Source of the DNA: an uncultured Clostridia bacterium
Lineage (GTDB): Bacteria > Bacillota > Clostridia > TANB77 > CAG-508
Direction of reading: 5' to 3'
DNA: 6,488 bases
NCBI GenBank assembly: GCA_947628925.1
Contig: CANRBU010000064.1
Span: 1-6,488, forward strand
Under the pieces are notes generated by a model. That model was given only the letters and a program-made list of their open reading frames with translations. It was not told where the DNA came from and searched no databases. How positions within the stretch are numbered: the first letter of the stretch is position 1; each line of letters opens with the position of its first letter. Below are positions 1 through 6,165 of this stretch, piece after piece. Made by a program: the position numbers and the translations under genes.

Positions 1-54
1 TATGATGCCTATTTTTATCTTGAAAATTTTTTTAATTTTTTTCAAAAAATGCTT

Positions 55-72
55 GACTTTTTATAGTTGGTC
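55..72. promoter_or_regulatory. Imperfect GAC...GTC palindrome, possible TetR-type operator for a gene beyond the window
   Basis: In the 88-base gap after the TetR gene, an 18-bp imperfect inverted repeat has GAC and GTC at its ends and TATA near the centre. On the minus strand it overlaps TATAAA (60-65), a possible -10 without a good -35. On the plus strand it overlaps TTGACT (53-58), which has no good -10. It would suit a repressor site in front of the next minus-strand gene, but the match is weak. Confidence 0.22.
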
Positions 73-88
73 TTTCTATTTGTAGCTC

Positions 89-667
89 TTATGCTTTTAA
101 ACCTTCAATTACAGTAACATCATATTCTCTAAATAAGGTCATCACATCAAAATCTTCTTGATTTCTTAGTTTATATACTAAGCTTGAACAAATTAATGCA
201 TATATTTCAGAGGCAATAGCTTTTGAATTACCTTTTTTTATTTGCCCTTTTTTTATTCCTTGTTCCACAATTTGTTCAATTTTGTTGATATATTCATATA
301 TAAGTGTTTGACATTTTTGATTTCTAGCTTCTTTTCCATAAAACTGGCTTAACAAAATAGCAATTATATCTTCATACTTTGATACAATTTTAACTTGAAT
401 TAATACAACTGCTCTTATTTTATCTATATAATTGGTAAGTTTAGAAGTTTTTATATCAATACTATTTTGTAATAATTTTATTCCTTCTTCTATTAAGAAA
501 TTAAAAATTTCCTCTTTACTTGAAAAATGATAGTACAAAGTTCCTTTTGCCACTCCTACTGTTGCAGTAATATCTTCAATACTTGTTGCATCATAGCCTT
601 TTTCAGCAAATAATTTCATAGATGTTTCAAATATTTTTCTTTTGGTTTTATTCATACTTTGATTCAT
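89..667 (-). CDS. TetR/AcrR-family transcriptional regulator
   Basis: 192 residues, the usual TetR length. The N-terminal DNA-binding domain spans about residues 8-55 and has the family pattern KLFAEKGYDATSIEDITATVGVAKGTLYYHFSSKEEIF, with the recognition helix in the VAKGTLYYHF segment. The rest is an all-helical ligand-binding domain that, as usual in the family, gives no hint of the ligand. It should bind DNA as a dimer and usually represses nearby genes until a ligand is bound. The first ATG (667) has AGAGAGG only one base upstream; a second in-frame ATG at 655 has it 13 bases upstream, so the true start could be either. The targets may be its own gene, the acyltransferase and membrane pair upstream, or a gene beyond base 1. 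Confidence 0.9.
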   Translation of the reverse strand: MNQSMNKTKRKIFETSMKLFAEKGYDATSIEDITATVGVAKGTLYYHFSSKEEIFNFLIEEGIKLLQNSIDIKTSKLTNYIDKIRAVVLIQVKIVSKYEDIIAILLSQFYGKEARNQKCQTLIYEYINKIEQIVEQGIKKGQIKKGNSKAIASEIYALICSSLVYKLRNQEDFDVMTLFREYDVTVIEGLKA

Positions 668-690
668 TCCTCTCTAAGGTAGAAATCTAA

Positions 691-703
691 TTGGAAATTC
701 CAA
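691..703. promoter_or_regulatory. Perfect 13-bp palindrome, candidate operator
   Basis: TTGGAA, one central base, TTCCAA: a perfect inverted repeat in the leader of the TetR-family gene, 23 to 35 bases downstream of the predicted transcription start and 24 bases before the ATG. Many TetR proteins repress their own genes through palindromes near the promoter. The site is shorter than most TetR operators and its flanks are not symmetric, so autoregulation is only a hypothesis. Confidence 0.35.
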
Positions 704-732
704 CACTTCATACCTTTTTTAGTATAGTTCTT

Positions 733-761
733 ATTATATAAATAATTCTATATAATTGCAA
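733..761 (-). promoter_or_regulatory. Promoter of the TetR-family regulator gene
   Basis: On the minus strand: -35 TTGCAA (756-761), a 17-base spacer and a perfect -10 TATAAT (733-738). Transcription should start near 726, about 60 bases before the regulator's ATG. It shows that the regulator can be expressed separately from the operon upstream. Confidence 0.72.
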
Positions 762-802
762 TCCTTTTATGTTTTTTTGTACGGAGTGTTCAGTTTTTTA
801 TT

Positions 803-1366
803 TTAAATATGAAAATTTCTACTAACTGCATCTTTTACCTCTTTTGCAGATAAACAAATTGTTAATAAGAAATTCACAAAACAAATTCCTGTTGCTATAT
901 AACTAAGTGTTTTGTTAACTACTAGATGTTCATATATAAAAAATAGTGGTAATAAACTAAGCAAACAAATAACTAACTGGCAAATTGCGTAACGAATATA
1001 TCTTTTATAACTCACAATAGTCAGTATTAGCATAGTTATATTTGCTATCATAATTATAATTGGTATAGAAATATTTATTGACCAACCTCTAAAACCTGTT
1101 TTATAGTCAATATAGAATGTAAGTACTGATATTGCAATTGCTTGGAACAATACATGTGTTGCAATATTACTGTTTCTGGAAATTGCATAAATTACAGTTA
1201 TCCAAATATATATAATGCCTGCATTAGCCAGTCCTGCCCATTGCACATCAGGTGTTACAAAATGGTTTATTAAAACTAGTATTATTGCAAGAATAATTGA
1301 TATTCCAATAAAGATTTTTATAAGTAAATCTCCTTTTTTTCTATTTAATTTTTGTGGATATAACAT
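803..1366 (-). CDS. Small six-helix membrane protein, DUF6320-like
   Basis: 187 residues, mostly hydrophobic. A basic N-terminus (NRKKGDLLIK) precedes about six predicted membrane helices near residues 14-34, 43-62, 69-86, 97-119, 124-145 and 153-172. The loop between helices 3 and 4 (DYKTGFRGWSINISIP) and the KRYIRYAICQ segment recall DUF6320 proteins, which I remember as neighbours of alcohol-acetyltransferase-like genes in clostridia; that recognition is from memory and moderate. Many such proteins begin with a cysteine-rich zinc ribbon, which this one lacks. There are no obvious catalytic motifs. AGAGGT five bases before the ATG is a good ribosome binding site, and the acyltransferase ends only 16 bases upstream, so the two are surely co-transcribed. 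A role as membrane partner or acceptor-presenting subunit of the acyltransferase is inferred. No clear terminator follows, so transcription may run on into the TetR gene. Confidence 0.75.
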   Translation of the reverse strand: MLYPQKLNRKKGDLLIKIFIGISIILAIILVLINHFVTPDVQWAGLANAGIIYIWITVIYAISRNSNIATHVLFQAIAISVLTFYIDYKTGFRGWSINISIPIIIMIANITMLILTIVSYKRYIRYAICQLVICLLSLLPLFFIYEHLVVNKTLSYIATGICFVNFLLTICLSAKEVKDAVSRNFHI

Positions 1367-1382
1367 AGCTTACCTCTTTCCC

Positions 1383-2657
1383 CTACATATTTACTCCATT
1401 ACTTTCAATCTTTACTGCAATTTTTTTATCTTCTAAAAAACTCAAAAATGTTTTTTCTATATAACTGTTATTTAAAATTGATGTAAAAGTTAATGTAAAT
1501 TTATTTTCATATGAACACGCTGAACATTTTATTTTTTCAGCAGATTCTGGTGCAATTAGCATAAAGAAATTATCAATATATTTTTGATATTTACCAATAA
1601 TACCTATTCTTCCTATGTTTGAAAATGTCATTGTTGTATATTTTCTAATTTCTAAATAACTTAGCCTGACAATTGGCTTTTTTAAAAACAGCGGTATTCT
1701 TTTTATAAATGGATTCGTTCCTAGTTTCACATTACCTGACATTGTTTTTTTGATTTCTTCTTGTGTTAATTTTTTTTCAAATTCCTTTTTAACAAATTCC
1801 AAAATTTTTGGGAAAGTATCTAATTGGTGTTTCTCCATCTCCGCTTCTACGGTTATATATGAAAAGAAATTTGTTATTGTATCTGATGCAAAATATTTTT
1901 TTAAATTTACTGGTATACAAATTTTTATTGGTCTTTTCTTTGGGTTTGCAAAATTCACTTGATAAATGCTGTATATAAGGACTGCTGTTATATATTGTGT
2001 TATTGTACAATTTTCATTTTTGGCTTGTTCTTTTAAAGCGTTCAAATCAATAATTTCATGTATTGCTGAAATAGCTCCTAACTTTAGTTTTCCGCCTTTT
2101 AATAAATATGCTTTTTTAGATGAATTATTATTTTTTGCTTTTTTATCAAAATTTTTTATATAACTATCTTCTATTGTATAATCAACTTTTCTATATGTTC
2201 TTAATTCTTCTTTAAAATCATCTGGATGTGCCATTTCTAAATAACTATATATGATTTCTTTGAAAAACAAAGCTCCACTATTACCATCTGTTAATGAGTG
2301 AAAAATATCTATGTTGACTTTAGATTCAAAGTAAGTTACTTTAAATAAATATTGATTGTTTGTACTTGGGTTTATATATTTGCAAGGATAATCTTTTTCT
2401 TCTTCTATAATTGGTTTTTTAGAATTATGTTCTAAATAATTCCAGAAAAAGCCGTTTTTCATTTTTACACGAAATGATTTGTATTTTTCTAATGCTATCT
2501 CTACTGCCTTTTCTAAAATTTCAGGTTGTATTTGTTCATTTAAAACAGCTGATAAACGGAAAACTGTGCTGTATTTTTTTCCTGCTGAAATTGGAAATAA
2601 TTTTGCTGAATTATCTAGTTTTCGCCATTCTAAAGTTTTTCTTATTTCATCATTCAT
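1383..2657 (-). CDS. Condensation-domain / alcohol acetyltransferase-like acyltransferase
   Basis: 424 residues with the two-lobed layout of the chloramphenicol acetyltransferase / condensation-domain superfamily. The catalytic HxxxDG motif is present as HSLTDG (120-125), where the histidine would act as general base in moving an acyl group from CoA or a carrier protein to an alcohol or amine. Other family-like stretches are IPVNLKKYF (248-256), before the second lobe, and FSNIGR (345-350), matching the SN[IL]G segment of alcohol-acetyltransferase-like proteins. There is no signal peptide or membrane span, so it should be cytoplasmic or peripheral. It follows hemW by 27 bases and precedes the membrane-protein gene by 16, which suggests the two products work together. 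The substrate is unknown: a lipid, glycolipid or small-molecule acceptor is an inference. There is no adenylation or carrier domain alongside, so a peptide synthetase role is unlikely. Confidence 0.8.
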   Translation of the reverse strand: MNDEIRKTLEWRKLDNSAKLFPISAGKKYSTVFRLSAVLNEQIQPEILEKAVEIALEKYKSFRVKMKNGFFWNYLEHNSKKPIIEEEKDYPCKYINPSTNNQYLFKVTYFESKVNIDIFHSLTDGNSGALFFKEIIYSYLEMAHPDDFKEELRTYRKVDYTIEDSYIKNFDKKAKNNNSSKKAYLLKGGKLKLGAISAIHEIIDLNALKEQAKNENCTITQYITAVLIYSIYQVNFANPKKRPIKICIPVNLKKYFASDTITNFFSYITVEAEMEKHQLDTFPKILEFVKKEFEKKLTQEEIKKTMSGNVKLGTNPFIKRIPLFLKKPIVRLSYLEIRKYTTMTFSNIGRIGIIGKYQKYIDNFFMLIAPESAEKIKCSACSYENKFTLTFTSILNNSYIEKTFLSFLEDKKIAVKIESNGVNM

Positions 2658-2670
2658 TTTATTAAAGCAT

Positions 2671-2675
2671 CCTCC
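2671..2675 (-). promoter_or_regulatory. Ribosome binding site of the acyltransferase gene, with unusually long spacing
   Basis: GGAGG on the minus strand lies 13 bases before the ATG at 2657, longer than the usual 5 to 10. No nearer in-frame start codon exists. An out-of-frame ATG directly follows the GGAGG and reads Met-Leu-stop, too close to the site to be a convincing start. Confidence 0.5.
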
Positions 2676-2684
2676 ATCCTTGTT

Positions 2685-3824
2685 TTATATAAACTCTTCC
2701 CAAACTAAATTAGCTAAATCTAAACCTTTTGTTGTTAAAAATATATTGTCCAATTCTACTTCTAGCAAACCTTCTTCAACTAATTTTTGAATTTCATCTT
2801 TAAATAGAAATAGTGGATTTTTACCAAATTTTTCTTTAAATTTAATAATTTTTACTCCTTCTATTTTTCGTAAGCCTAATAACATATATTCTTTTTCTTG
2901 ATCTTCAATTGTTTGAACTTCGTGAATTGTTTTAATTTGTTTGCAATCATTTTTTAAGTATTCTTCTAAATTAGAAGTATTAGAATATCTCGTTTTGTTT
3001 ATGTAAGAATGTGCTGACACACCAAAACCTATATATTCTTTTTGCTCCCAGCAATTCCAATTATGTTTTGCAACTTTTGATGGTAATGAAAAATTTGATA
3101 TCTCATATTGCGTGTAACCTGCTAATTCTAAGGTGTTTTTTACATAGTGATATTGTTTTCTTTCTTCTTCATCTGATGGCAATTTTAGTTTTTGTTCTTC
3201 AATCCATTTTTCCATTTGAGTTTCTGGCTCTACAATTAAGGAATACACAGAAATATGTTCTGGTTTTAAGTTAATAACTTCTTCTAAACTTTTTTTAATA
3301 TGTTTTATATTTTGAGTTGGTAAACCTATCATTAAATCAACATTAATATTTTTAAAGCCAACTTCTCTTGCAAGCTGGTAAGTATTTATAAAATCTTGAT
3401 AAGTATGAATTCTTCCTATTGTTTTTAGCAATTTATCATCTGTTGTTTGTAACCCTATACTTAATCTATTTATACCACAATTCTTATACTCTGCTAATTT
3501 TTCTTTTGTAACTGTTCCTGGGTTTACTTCTATTGTTGTTTCTATATCTTCCATTTTTTCTGAATTTATAACACTTTTTATAGTATTCATTATTTTTTCT
3601 ATATCACTACAATCTAAAATTGATGGCGTCCCTCCTCCAATATAAACAGTAGTTACTTCATATTTTGAAATTAATTCTTGTTCTTGTTTGATTTCTTCTG
3701 CTAATTTATTTATATATTTTTTGTAATTGTCTTGTTGATTTGGAAAAGAAACAAAATCACAATATGAACATTTTTTCATACAAAATGGGATGTGTATATA
3801 TATTCCTAACTCTGGTTTTAGCAT
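2685..3824 (-). CDS. hemW: HemW, radical SAM heme chaperone
   Basis: 379 residues from the ATG at 3824. The radical SAM motif CMKKCSYCDF puts iron-sulfur cysteines at 15, 19 and 22. The phenylalanine at 24, where true coproporphyrinogen III dehydrogenase (HemN) has a fourth cysteine, marks HemW. GGGTPS at 63-68 is the SAM-binding glycine motif, and a HemW-type C-terminal domain follows. HemW is a heme-binding protein thought to insert heme into respiratory enzymes and was long misannotated as oxygen-independent coproporphyrinogen oxidase. A longer reading from an ATG at 3890 would overlap the end of whiA by 17 bases and add 22 residues unlike the family. The start at 3824 has AAAGGAACGGG upstream and begins just before the conserved IYIHIPFC. 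The gene is fourth-last in a tight same-strand run, 27 bases before the acyltransferase gene. Confidence 0.94.
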   Translation of the reverse strand: MLKPELGIYIHIPFCMKKCSYCDFVSFPNQQDNYKKYINKLAEEIKQEQELISKYEVTTVYIGGGTPSILDCSDIEKIMNTIKSVINSEKMEDIETTIEVNPGTVTKEKLAEYKNCGINRLSIGLQTTDDKLLKTIGRIHTYQDFINTYQLAREVGFKNINVDLMIGLPTQNIKHIKKSLEEVINLKPEHISVYSLIVEPETQMEKWIEEQKLKLPSDEEERKQYHYVKNTLELAGYTQYEISNFSLPSKVAKHNWNCWEQKEYIGFGVSAHSYINKTRYSNTSNLEEYLKNDCKQIKTIHEVQTIEDQEKEYMLLGLRKIEGVKIIKFKEKFGKNPLFLFKDEIQKLVEEGLLEVELDNIFLTTKGLDLANLVWEEFI

Positions 3825-3830
3825 TTTATT

Positions 3831-3842
3831 CCCGTTCCTTTC
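3831..3842 (-). promoter_or_regulatory. Ribosome binding site that fixes the hemW start
   Basis: GAAAGGAACGGG on the minus strand, with AGGA 11 bases before the ATG at 3824. It lies inside the longer possible reading frame and supports the shorter start, which is also where homology to the HemW family begins. Confidence 0.6.
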
Positions 3843-3873
3843 TTTTTGTATGTAACTGTAGTCAAAATTTAAA

Positions 3874-4728
3874 TTATTTTTCAAATGCAATATCTATAAT
3901 TTTTTTCAATCTATAATTTACACCTGATTTTCCTATTGGATTTTTCAATTTTTTGCCAAGCTCTGCAAGTGGCATGTTTGGATTTTCTAACCTTATTGTT
4001 GCTATTTCTTTTAAATTGTCGTCTAACATATTAAATTTGTTTTCCCTTTGCAATTTTTGAATTGCCTCTATTTGCTCAATAGATGCATTTATTGTTTTAT
4101 TTAAATTTGCAGATTCACAATTTACTAAACGATTGATTTTCCCTCTCATATCTTTTTGAACTCTAATATCTTCAAATTTTAATAGTCCTCTGTTTGCACC
4201 CATTAGAGCTAGTAATTTTGATATTTCTTCTCCATCTTTTATATAGATAGCTTTTTTAGTTTGCACATTTATTTTTTTTGCTTGTATATTAAAATCTTTT
4301 TCTAAAATATTTTTTATTTCATCTCTAATTTTTTCATCTAAAAAACCTATTTCTAAGTGATATCCATTTTGAGGATTGTTTATTGAACCAGAGCCCAAAA
4401 AAGCGCCTCTAATCATACTTTTTTTGCTTTCCTCATTTTCTTCTAATTCTTGTATAGTAAGTTCAAATGGTAATTCTTTGGCTTTTAATGTAATTACAAA
4501 AGTATTTCCTTCTATTGTAATTTGATGGTTTATTTTTAAATTTGATAATAGTTTTGAAAATCGATTTATATTATATTCGCTTTCTGTTGAATAGCGTAAA
4601 ACTTTGTCTTTTACCATGTTTGTATTGTTTGTGAATAAATATCCTATTAGTTCAGCTTTAACTTGAGTTTTGTCTGCTAATGTGTTACTTTTGCTTAATT
4701 CTTCTTTAATATCTGATGAAAATGACAT
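3874..4728 (-). CDS. whiA: WhiA family DNA-binding protein
   Basis: 284 residues, slightly shorter than the usual 300 to 330. WhiA combines an N-terminal domain related to LAGLIDADG homing endonucleases, without nuclease activity, with a C-terminal helix-turn-helix. The family signature RGAFLGSGSINNP is at residues 107-119, followed by YHLEIGF. The C-terminal segment (about 239-279) has the typical ENPNMPLAELGKKL and GKSGVNYRLKKI pattern. In actinomycetes WhiA switches on sporulation division genes; in Bacillus it influences division and chromosome segregation and binds the nucleoid. The start at 4728 has AAAGGA about 10 bases upstream. prmC ends 37 bases before it and hemW starts 49 bases after it, so it is probably translated from the prmC transcript. 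It is not next to the rapZ and yvcK genes that usually accompany whiA in Firmicutes, at least within this window. Confidence 0.94.
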   Translation of the reverse strand: MSFSSDIKEELSKSNTLADKTQVKAELIGYLFTNNTNMVKDKVLRYSTESEYNINRFSKLLSNLKINHQITIEGNTFVITLKAKELPFELTIQELEENEESKKSMIRGAFLGSGSINNPQNGYHLEIGFLDEKIRDEIKNILEKDFNIQAKKINVQTKKAIYIKDGEEISKLLALMGANRGLLKFEDIRVQKDMRGKINRLVNCESANLNKTINASIEQIEAIQKLQRENKFNMLDDNLKEIATIRLENPNMPLAELGKKLKNPIGKSGVNYRLKKIIDIAFEK

Positions 4729-4765
4729 ATTAAATTCTTTCCTTTCTCTTTTAGTTGGTAAATAG

Positions 4766-5624
4766 TTACTTTAATTTTGCAACAATTATTCGGTCATTTC
4801 CATATGCATCTTTTTTGCAGTAAATATCACTATATTTTTCTTCATTTTCTAATAATTCAATAACATCAAATTTTTGGTCATATCCAATTTCTAAGCATAA
4901 ATAGCCATTGTATTTTAGGTATTGATATGCTTTTTTTATAATTTTTCTATAAAAGTCCAATCCGTCATATCCGCCGTCTAACGCAATTTTAGGTTCTTTT
5001 TGTACATGTTTTTCTAAAGTTTTTATTATATCTCTTTTTATATATGGTGGATTTGATACTATAATATCAAATTTTTGTGGTTTTATATTTTGGAATAAGT
5101 CTGACTGTATCCATGTAATTTGTTTTTCTACTTCATTATTTTTTGCATTCTTTTTGGCTATATTTAAAGCCGTTTTGCTAATGTCTATTCCTGTTATTTT
5201 GCTTTCTTCTATGTATTTTGCAAGTGATACAGCTATTGCTCCACTCCCTGTGCATAAATCTAAAATGTTTTTGCTTTTACTTGTTTTAGCAATTCCGGAT
5301 AACTTCTTCTACTAAGGTTTCTGTATCTTGCCTTGGAATTAAAACATCTTCATTTACAAAAAAGTTCAATTTCATAAATTCTTTTTGATGTGTGATGTGT
5401 TCTATCGGAATATGATTTCTCAATTTTTGAATCGCTAAAAAATATTGTTTTTCCTCTTTTGGTGTTAATTGTTTTGTATCATTTACAATAATATATTGCC
5501 TTGGTTTATTTAAAATAAATTGCATAAGCATTCTTGCTTTTAATTTTGGGCTTTCAATATTTTCTACTTTTAAATCAACTGCTCCTTTTTCTATTGCTTG
5601 TTTTATTTCCATTTCAACTTCCAT
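4766..5624 (-). pseudogene. prmC: Peptide chain release factor N5-glutamine methyltransferase, interrupted by a one-base frameshift
   Basis: PrmC uses S-adenosylmethionine to methylate the glutamine of the GGQ motif in release factors RF1 and RF2. Codons 1-112 (5624 to the TAA at 5286-5288) hold the N-terminal RF-binding domain and end with IPRQDTETLVEEVI. The rest lies one base over: from about 5293 to the TAA at 4766-4768 it reads IAKTSKSKNILDL and then CTGSGAIAVSLA (SAM-binding motif I), the catalytic NPPY (5043-5054) and a normal C-terminus. Removing one base from CGGA (5294-5297) rejoins them as EEVI-R-IAKTSK, a protein of about 285 residues, which is normal PrmC length. The shift must lie between a TAG in the downstream frame (5309-5311) and the TAA at 5286, so it is bounded to about 25 bases. 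The start has AAGGAAGG directly upstream; a second in-frame ATG four codons later is possible. It is the first gene after the promoter, and whiA follows after 37 bases. A real mutation, an assembly error and recoding remain open. Both halves look well conserved, so decay is recent or absent. Confidence 0.9.
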
Positions 5625-5683
5625 TCCTTCCTTAATAAAAATTCATTTGGAAAAGAGTTTTATGCAATAACTATTTTTTTCCT

Positions 5684-5712
5684 ATTATATCATTGAAATC
5701 TGCTGGTGACAA
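5684..5712 (-). promoter_or_regulatory. Promoter of the prmC-whiA-hemW operon
   Basis: On the minus strand: -35 TTGTCA (5707-5712), a 17-base spacer and a perfect -10 TATAAT (5684-5689) with TG one base upstream. Predicted start is near 5677, leaving a leader of about 53 nt before the prmC ATG at 5624. It lies just past the 6S U-tract, so prmC need not depend on readthrough from the 6S gene. Confidence 0.8.
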
Positions 5713-5732
5713 TATTTTTTCTAAAAGAACGC

Positions 5733-5947
5733 AAAAAAATCCCCCGCCTTAGCCGTAAGATGCCTTGAATTTTTAAGGACCTGTTCCTACAAACAGGTGG
5801 GTACCTACCAAAATACTCATGGGCTTCTCACAATTCAAACGGTGAGCATGCACGCCATATTTTCGAGATCAGTCCCTCTTAATAATTTGTTGGTTCTAAA
5901 AATTCCTTCTACACGCACTATGCAGGGAAAAAGTTATTCTATTAAGT
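5733..5947 (-). ncRNA. ssrS: 6S RNA (regulator of RNA polymerase)
   Basis: Non-coding stretch that is GC-richer than its surroundings and has the long-hairpin layout of 6S RNA. The closing stem is formed by CCCUGC (5922-5927) with GCGGGG (5742-5747), and by an exact 8-bp pairing of 5898-5905 with 5767-5774. The 5' side of the central bubble (about 5872-5897) carries ACCAACA and then AAGAGGGA, which resembles Firmicutes 6S. The 3' side holds a small hairpin, ACCUGUU/AACAGGU (5779-5798). The terminal stem includes CUCAC/GUGAG (5842-5846 with 5827-5831), and its GUGCAUGCUCACC...GUGAGAAGCC stretch resembles enterobacterial 6S. A run of seven U's (5733-5739) follows the closing stem. The length of about 210 nt is near the family norm of about 190. 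6S mimics an open promoter and binds housekeeping RNA polymerase. Ends are estimated from promoter and U-tract. Recognition is by structure and recalled motifs, without a covariance search. Confidence 0.85.
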
Positions 5948-5954
5948 TATTTAT

Positions 5955-5983
5955 ATTGTAGCATATTTTTTTCCATTGTTCAA
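5955..5983 (-). promoter_or_regulatory. Promoter of the 6S RNA gene
   Basis: On the minus strand: -35 TTGAAC (5978-5983), a 17-base spacer and -10 TACAAT (5955-5960), with TG one base upstream of the -10. Transcription should start near 5947-5948, about 20 bases before the first strand of the 6S closing stem. This is a housekeeping sigma-A pattern and agrees with the strand chosen for the RNA. Confidence 0.8.
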
Positions 5984-6078
5984 CTATACTACTTACTGTT
6001 TTTATCAGTTTTTTATTGTTTATATTATTTTATCTAACTTTTTCAATATTATGCTTATTTTATTATAACTTTTGCAAT

Positions 6079-6107
6079 TTGACTTTTTCATTTAATTATG
6101 ATAAGAT
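6079..6107 (+). promoter_or_regulatory. Candidate plus-strand sigma-A promoter facing the terminator
   Basis: TTGACT (6079-6084), a 17-base spacer and TAAGAT (6102-6107), the latter preceded by TG one base upstream as in an extended -10. Transcription would start near 6114 and meet the hairpin at 6127-6164 almost at once. There is no plus-strand gene for it to serve. In DNA this AT-rich, chance matches occur, though the exact spacing and the TG raise it above background. Confidence 0.4.
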
Positions 6108-6126
6108 GAGTTTATATTTTATATAT

Positions 6127-6164
6127 AAAAATAATCGACAGTGCAAAACTATCGATTATTTTTT
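6127..6164 (-). terminator. Intrinsic terminator of the ABC transporter gene, probably bidirectional
   Basis: Arms at 6127-6141 and 6149-6163 pair over 15 bp, with one G-U pair when read as minus-strand RNA, around a 7-base loop (6142-6148). On the minus strand the stem ends in a run of U (A's at 6127-6131) just after the ABC stop codon. On the plus strand it ends in six or more T's (6159-6164), so it could also stop transcription coming from the left. Confidence 0.85.
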
Positions 6165-6165
6165 C

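Noticed and set aside
20..45. Inverted repeat TTGAAAA...TTTTCAA as the terminator of the TetR gene
   Set aside because: The stem is almost all A-U with a 12-base loop, and the minus-strand continuation is not a U-tract. Such repeats are common by chance in DNA this rich in A and T.
1215..3274. Several plus-strand and alternate-frame open frames of 63 to 103 codons inside the acyltransferase, membrane-protein and hemW genes
   Set aside because: They lie opposite or within well-supported minus-strand genes, have no recognisable motifs, and are expected shadows in AT-rich DNA.
3825..3890. Longer hemW start at 3890 adding 22 residues
   Set aside because: It overlaps the end of whiA, the added residues are unlike HemW N-termini, and a ribosome binding site precedes the ATG at 3824.
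5286..5311. A prfB-style programmed frameshift in prmC
   Set aside because: There is no CUU-UGA slip site or internal Shine-Dalgarno at the needed distance, and the stop met is TAA three codons after the likely shift. Kept only as a low-ranked option in the prmC finding.
5733..5947. SRP RNA, tmRNA, RNase P RNA or a riboswitch in front of prmC
   Set aside because: The SRP core motif, a tmRNA tag frame and tRNA-like ends, and the conserved RNase P core are all absent. A separate promoter after the U-tract makes a leader riboswitch unlikely. The stem layout and motifs fit 6S.
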